From positions 1 to 6,149 of the forward strand of contig JAUVON010000178.1 in assembly GCA_030599175.1 (NCBI GenBank): a DNA stretch of 6,149 nucleotides. Reading direction: 5' to 3'. Under the pieces are notes generated by a model. That model was not told the DNA's origin, did not search any database, and saw nothing but the letters and a program-made list of their open reading frames with translations. The number at the start of each line of letters is the position of its first letter. Position 1 is the first letter of the stretch. This DNA is from Desulfobulbaceae bacterium (GTDB lineage Bacteria; Desulfobacterota; Desulfobulbia; Desulfobulbales; Desulfocapsaceae). This document shows positions 4,783-6,149 of this stretch, piece by piece. The translations under genes were made by a program, and so were the position numbers.

Positions 4783-6149
4783 GAATTCAGACGTTCCCGA
4801 AGATGGTTGAGGAAACATTTTGTCCGTAAAAATGGATTATACCGAAGTTGGAAATGCGAATATTCCCAGAGTGCTTTTTTCTCTTTGGGTAAATCTGCCT
4901 TTGGTTTTTTATTGCCGTGAAAATCATCGAGATGATTCTGATGCCTGATATTGGCAACCTCTGCCGCCCTTGGAAATGCAAGTTTGCTGATCAATTGATA
5001 ATTCAACCAGGGTTTATAATCTTCAAGGGAATATCCCAGCAGGGCTGAGGCGGCACCATACCTCCCTGCAGAATCGATAATTCCCTGTTGCAATGGTGCA
5101 AAGTGCCGGTCCTGCTGCTGCTCTGCCCTGCCGATTTCATCATCAGTCTCCCTGAAGTCAAGCTCATATCCATCTTCAGTTAATCTATAGCCATTCAAGG
5201 TAGGAAAAGGTGCCCTGCATGCCTCCTCAAAAAGATCACGGACATATAAGAGTGTACTCGCGGCAAGGTCAAATCTGTTTTTATCGTAGACTATACCTTC
5301 AATAAAGTTCTTTTCGCTTGTCGGATAGGGAATCCCGCGGGTAGCACCAAATAGATAGCCAAAACATTTTGGGCAATCACTTCGATGCTGTATGGCTTCA
5401 TAAAAAAAACGTGGAATAGTACCCAGCCATCCGATATCAACAATAGCTGCATTCTCATGTTCAAAAAAACCTATATCCTCAAGATAGAGCTGCAGTGCCT
5501 GATTAGCCGGCAGAGCTTGCCTTTTCACCTCGTTCTGAAATGCAATGCTTCCCAGCATCGCATCAAATTTTTTACTGTTTTCCTGGTTATATCCTTCGTG
5601 TTTATGGCTCAGACAACTATCCAGTTCAAGTCCATAATCCCGCAAATGAGCAACAAAGGGTGAGGTTTCAAAATTGAAAATCCTGCAGACATCCCGAAAA
5701 TCACGATTGCCTGAGGGAAGAAATGCAATACCCGCATTAATTTTAGTCAGCCCCTGATAAGCACAACACGCTCCCGCCAAAGCCATTCTACTGACATAAA
5801 GGTATTCAATATCCGGCAGATCTGTTGAGGGATAGAGAAACGGAACTGCCTTTTCCCAATACTGTTTAAAAGTCCACCCTTCTCTTGAAAGAAAAAAAAC
5901 CTTGCCGATAGAATTCTTTTTGCAACGTTCAACAATCTCCTGTACAAAACTGCCTATAAGAACTCCCAGGAAGTTATAGCCTTCATTATAGAGATCAGTT
6001 TTTTTGCCGTTCTCTCCTTCAAGGGGAGCCATAAGTTGCTGCAAAGCACGCCCTCGCCAGAATGGTCGCCCGTCACTATAGTTTATATGTCGCTTAACTA
6101 TCGCTTTGCGTTGATCCTCACCTGGGTCATGAATAATCAAAGCATCAAT
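4779..6149 (-). CDS. HAD-like (COG5610-type) polysaccharide-cluster protein, 5' end beyond window
   Basis: There are 456 in-frame residues open to the right edge; the reading frame continues through 6149 without a start, so the apparent TTG start at 6140 should not be used. Counting from the first codon in the window, the recognisable blocks are YNFLGVLIGSFV (about 54-65), the strand-loop FFLSREG (85-91), LYVSRMALA (117-125) and AIVDIGWLGT (235-244). This set resembles the C-terminal region of large COG5610-type proteins (predicted HAD-superfamily hydrolases, sometimes fused to glycosyltransferases) in capsule or O-antigen loci. The N-terminal HAD domain, if present, would lie outside the window. 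The tail after about residue 340 is charged (EQQQDR, then a Lys-rich KKPKADLPKEKK) and carries no known catalytic motif. A cytoplasmic role in surface polysaccharide synthesis is the likeliest guess; the biochemical activity is unknown. The gene stops in an ATGA overlap with the small downstream frame. Confidence 0.68.
   Translation of the reverse strand: MDALIIHDPGEDQRKAIVKRHINYSDGRPFWRGRALQQLMAPLEGENGKKTDLYNEGYNFLGVLIGSFVQEIVERCKKNSIGKVFFLSREGWTFKQYWEKAVPFLYPSTDLPDIEYLYVSRMALAGACCAYQGLTKINAGIAFLPSGNRDFRDVCRIFNFETSPFVAHLRDYGLELDSCLSHKHEGYNQENSKKFDAMLGSIAFQNEVKRQALPANQALQLYLEDIGFFEHENAAIVDIGWLGTIPRFFYEAIQHRSDCPKCFGYLFGATRGIPYPTSEKNFIEGIVYDKNRFDLAASTLLYVRDLFEEACRAPFPTLNGYRLTEDGYELDFRETDDEIGRAEQQQDRHFAPLQQGIIDSAGRYGAASALLGYSLEDYKPWLNYQLISKLAFPRAAEVANIRHQNHLDDFHGNKKPKADLPKEKKALWEYSHFQLRYNPFLRTKCFLNHLRERLNS

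Noticed and set aside
6138..6140. TTG start codon giving a complete 453-residue protein
   Set aside because: The frame stays open upstream to the window edge (Ile-Asp-Ala precede it), no ribosome site can be judged, and COG5610-type proteins are longer. The gene is better treated as truncated at the edge.

Overview
The window is a short, gene-dense stretch of an anaerobic, probably Gram-negative bacterium with moderate to low GC. All five supported genes lie on the minus strand. The Gram-negative reading rests on a secreted periplasmic-type binding protein whose signal peptide has no lipobox cysteine. The anaerobic reading rests on an oxygen-sensitive glycyl radical enzyme (GRE) with its radical SAM activase. 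A sulfate-reducing or related Desulfobacterota host would fit, but the sequence does not prove it.

Layout in the direction of transcription (high to low coordinates): (1) 6149-4779, the 3' part of a large protein resembling the C-terminal half of the HAD-like COG5610-type proteins often found in surface-polysaccharide clusters; it runs off the right edge. (2) 4782-4543, a possible 79-residue basic protein whose ATG overlaps the previous stop as ATGA; unrecognised. (3) 4498-2090, a complete 802-residue GRE of the pyruvate formate-lyase superfamily with catalytic C446-x-E448 and glycyl radical residue G777. (4) 2028-1189, its 279-residue activase with a CX3CX2C cluster motif. (5) 945 to the left edge, a branched-chain amino acid type (LivK/LivJ) ABC substrate-binding protein, partial at its 3' end, preceded by a 243-bp non-coding region that probably holds its promoter.

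The GRE and activase form a functional pair: the activase reductively cleaves S-adenosylmethionine and abstracts hydrogen from the GRE glycine, and the resulting radical is relayed to the active-site cysteine. The substrate is not readable with confidence. The enzyme has the C-x-E signature of the non-PFL GREs, but by a recalled alignment it lacks the His and Asp that mark glycerol/propanediol dehydratases. The activase lacks the ferredoxin-like insert common among partners of such enzymes. The neighbouring periplasmic binding protein could supply a substrate, but it has its own upstream region, so the link is only suggestive. The most interesting part of the window is this GRE of unassigned substrate with its compact activase. 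No RNA genes, CRISPR arrays or mobile elements were seen.
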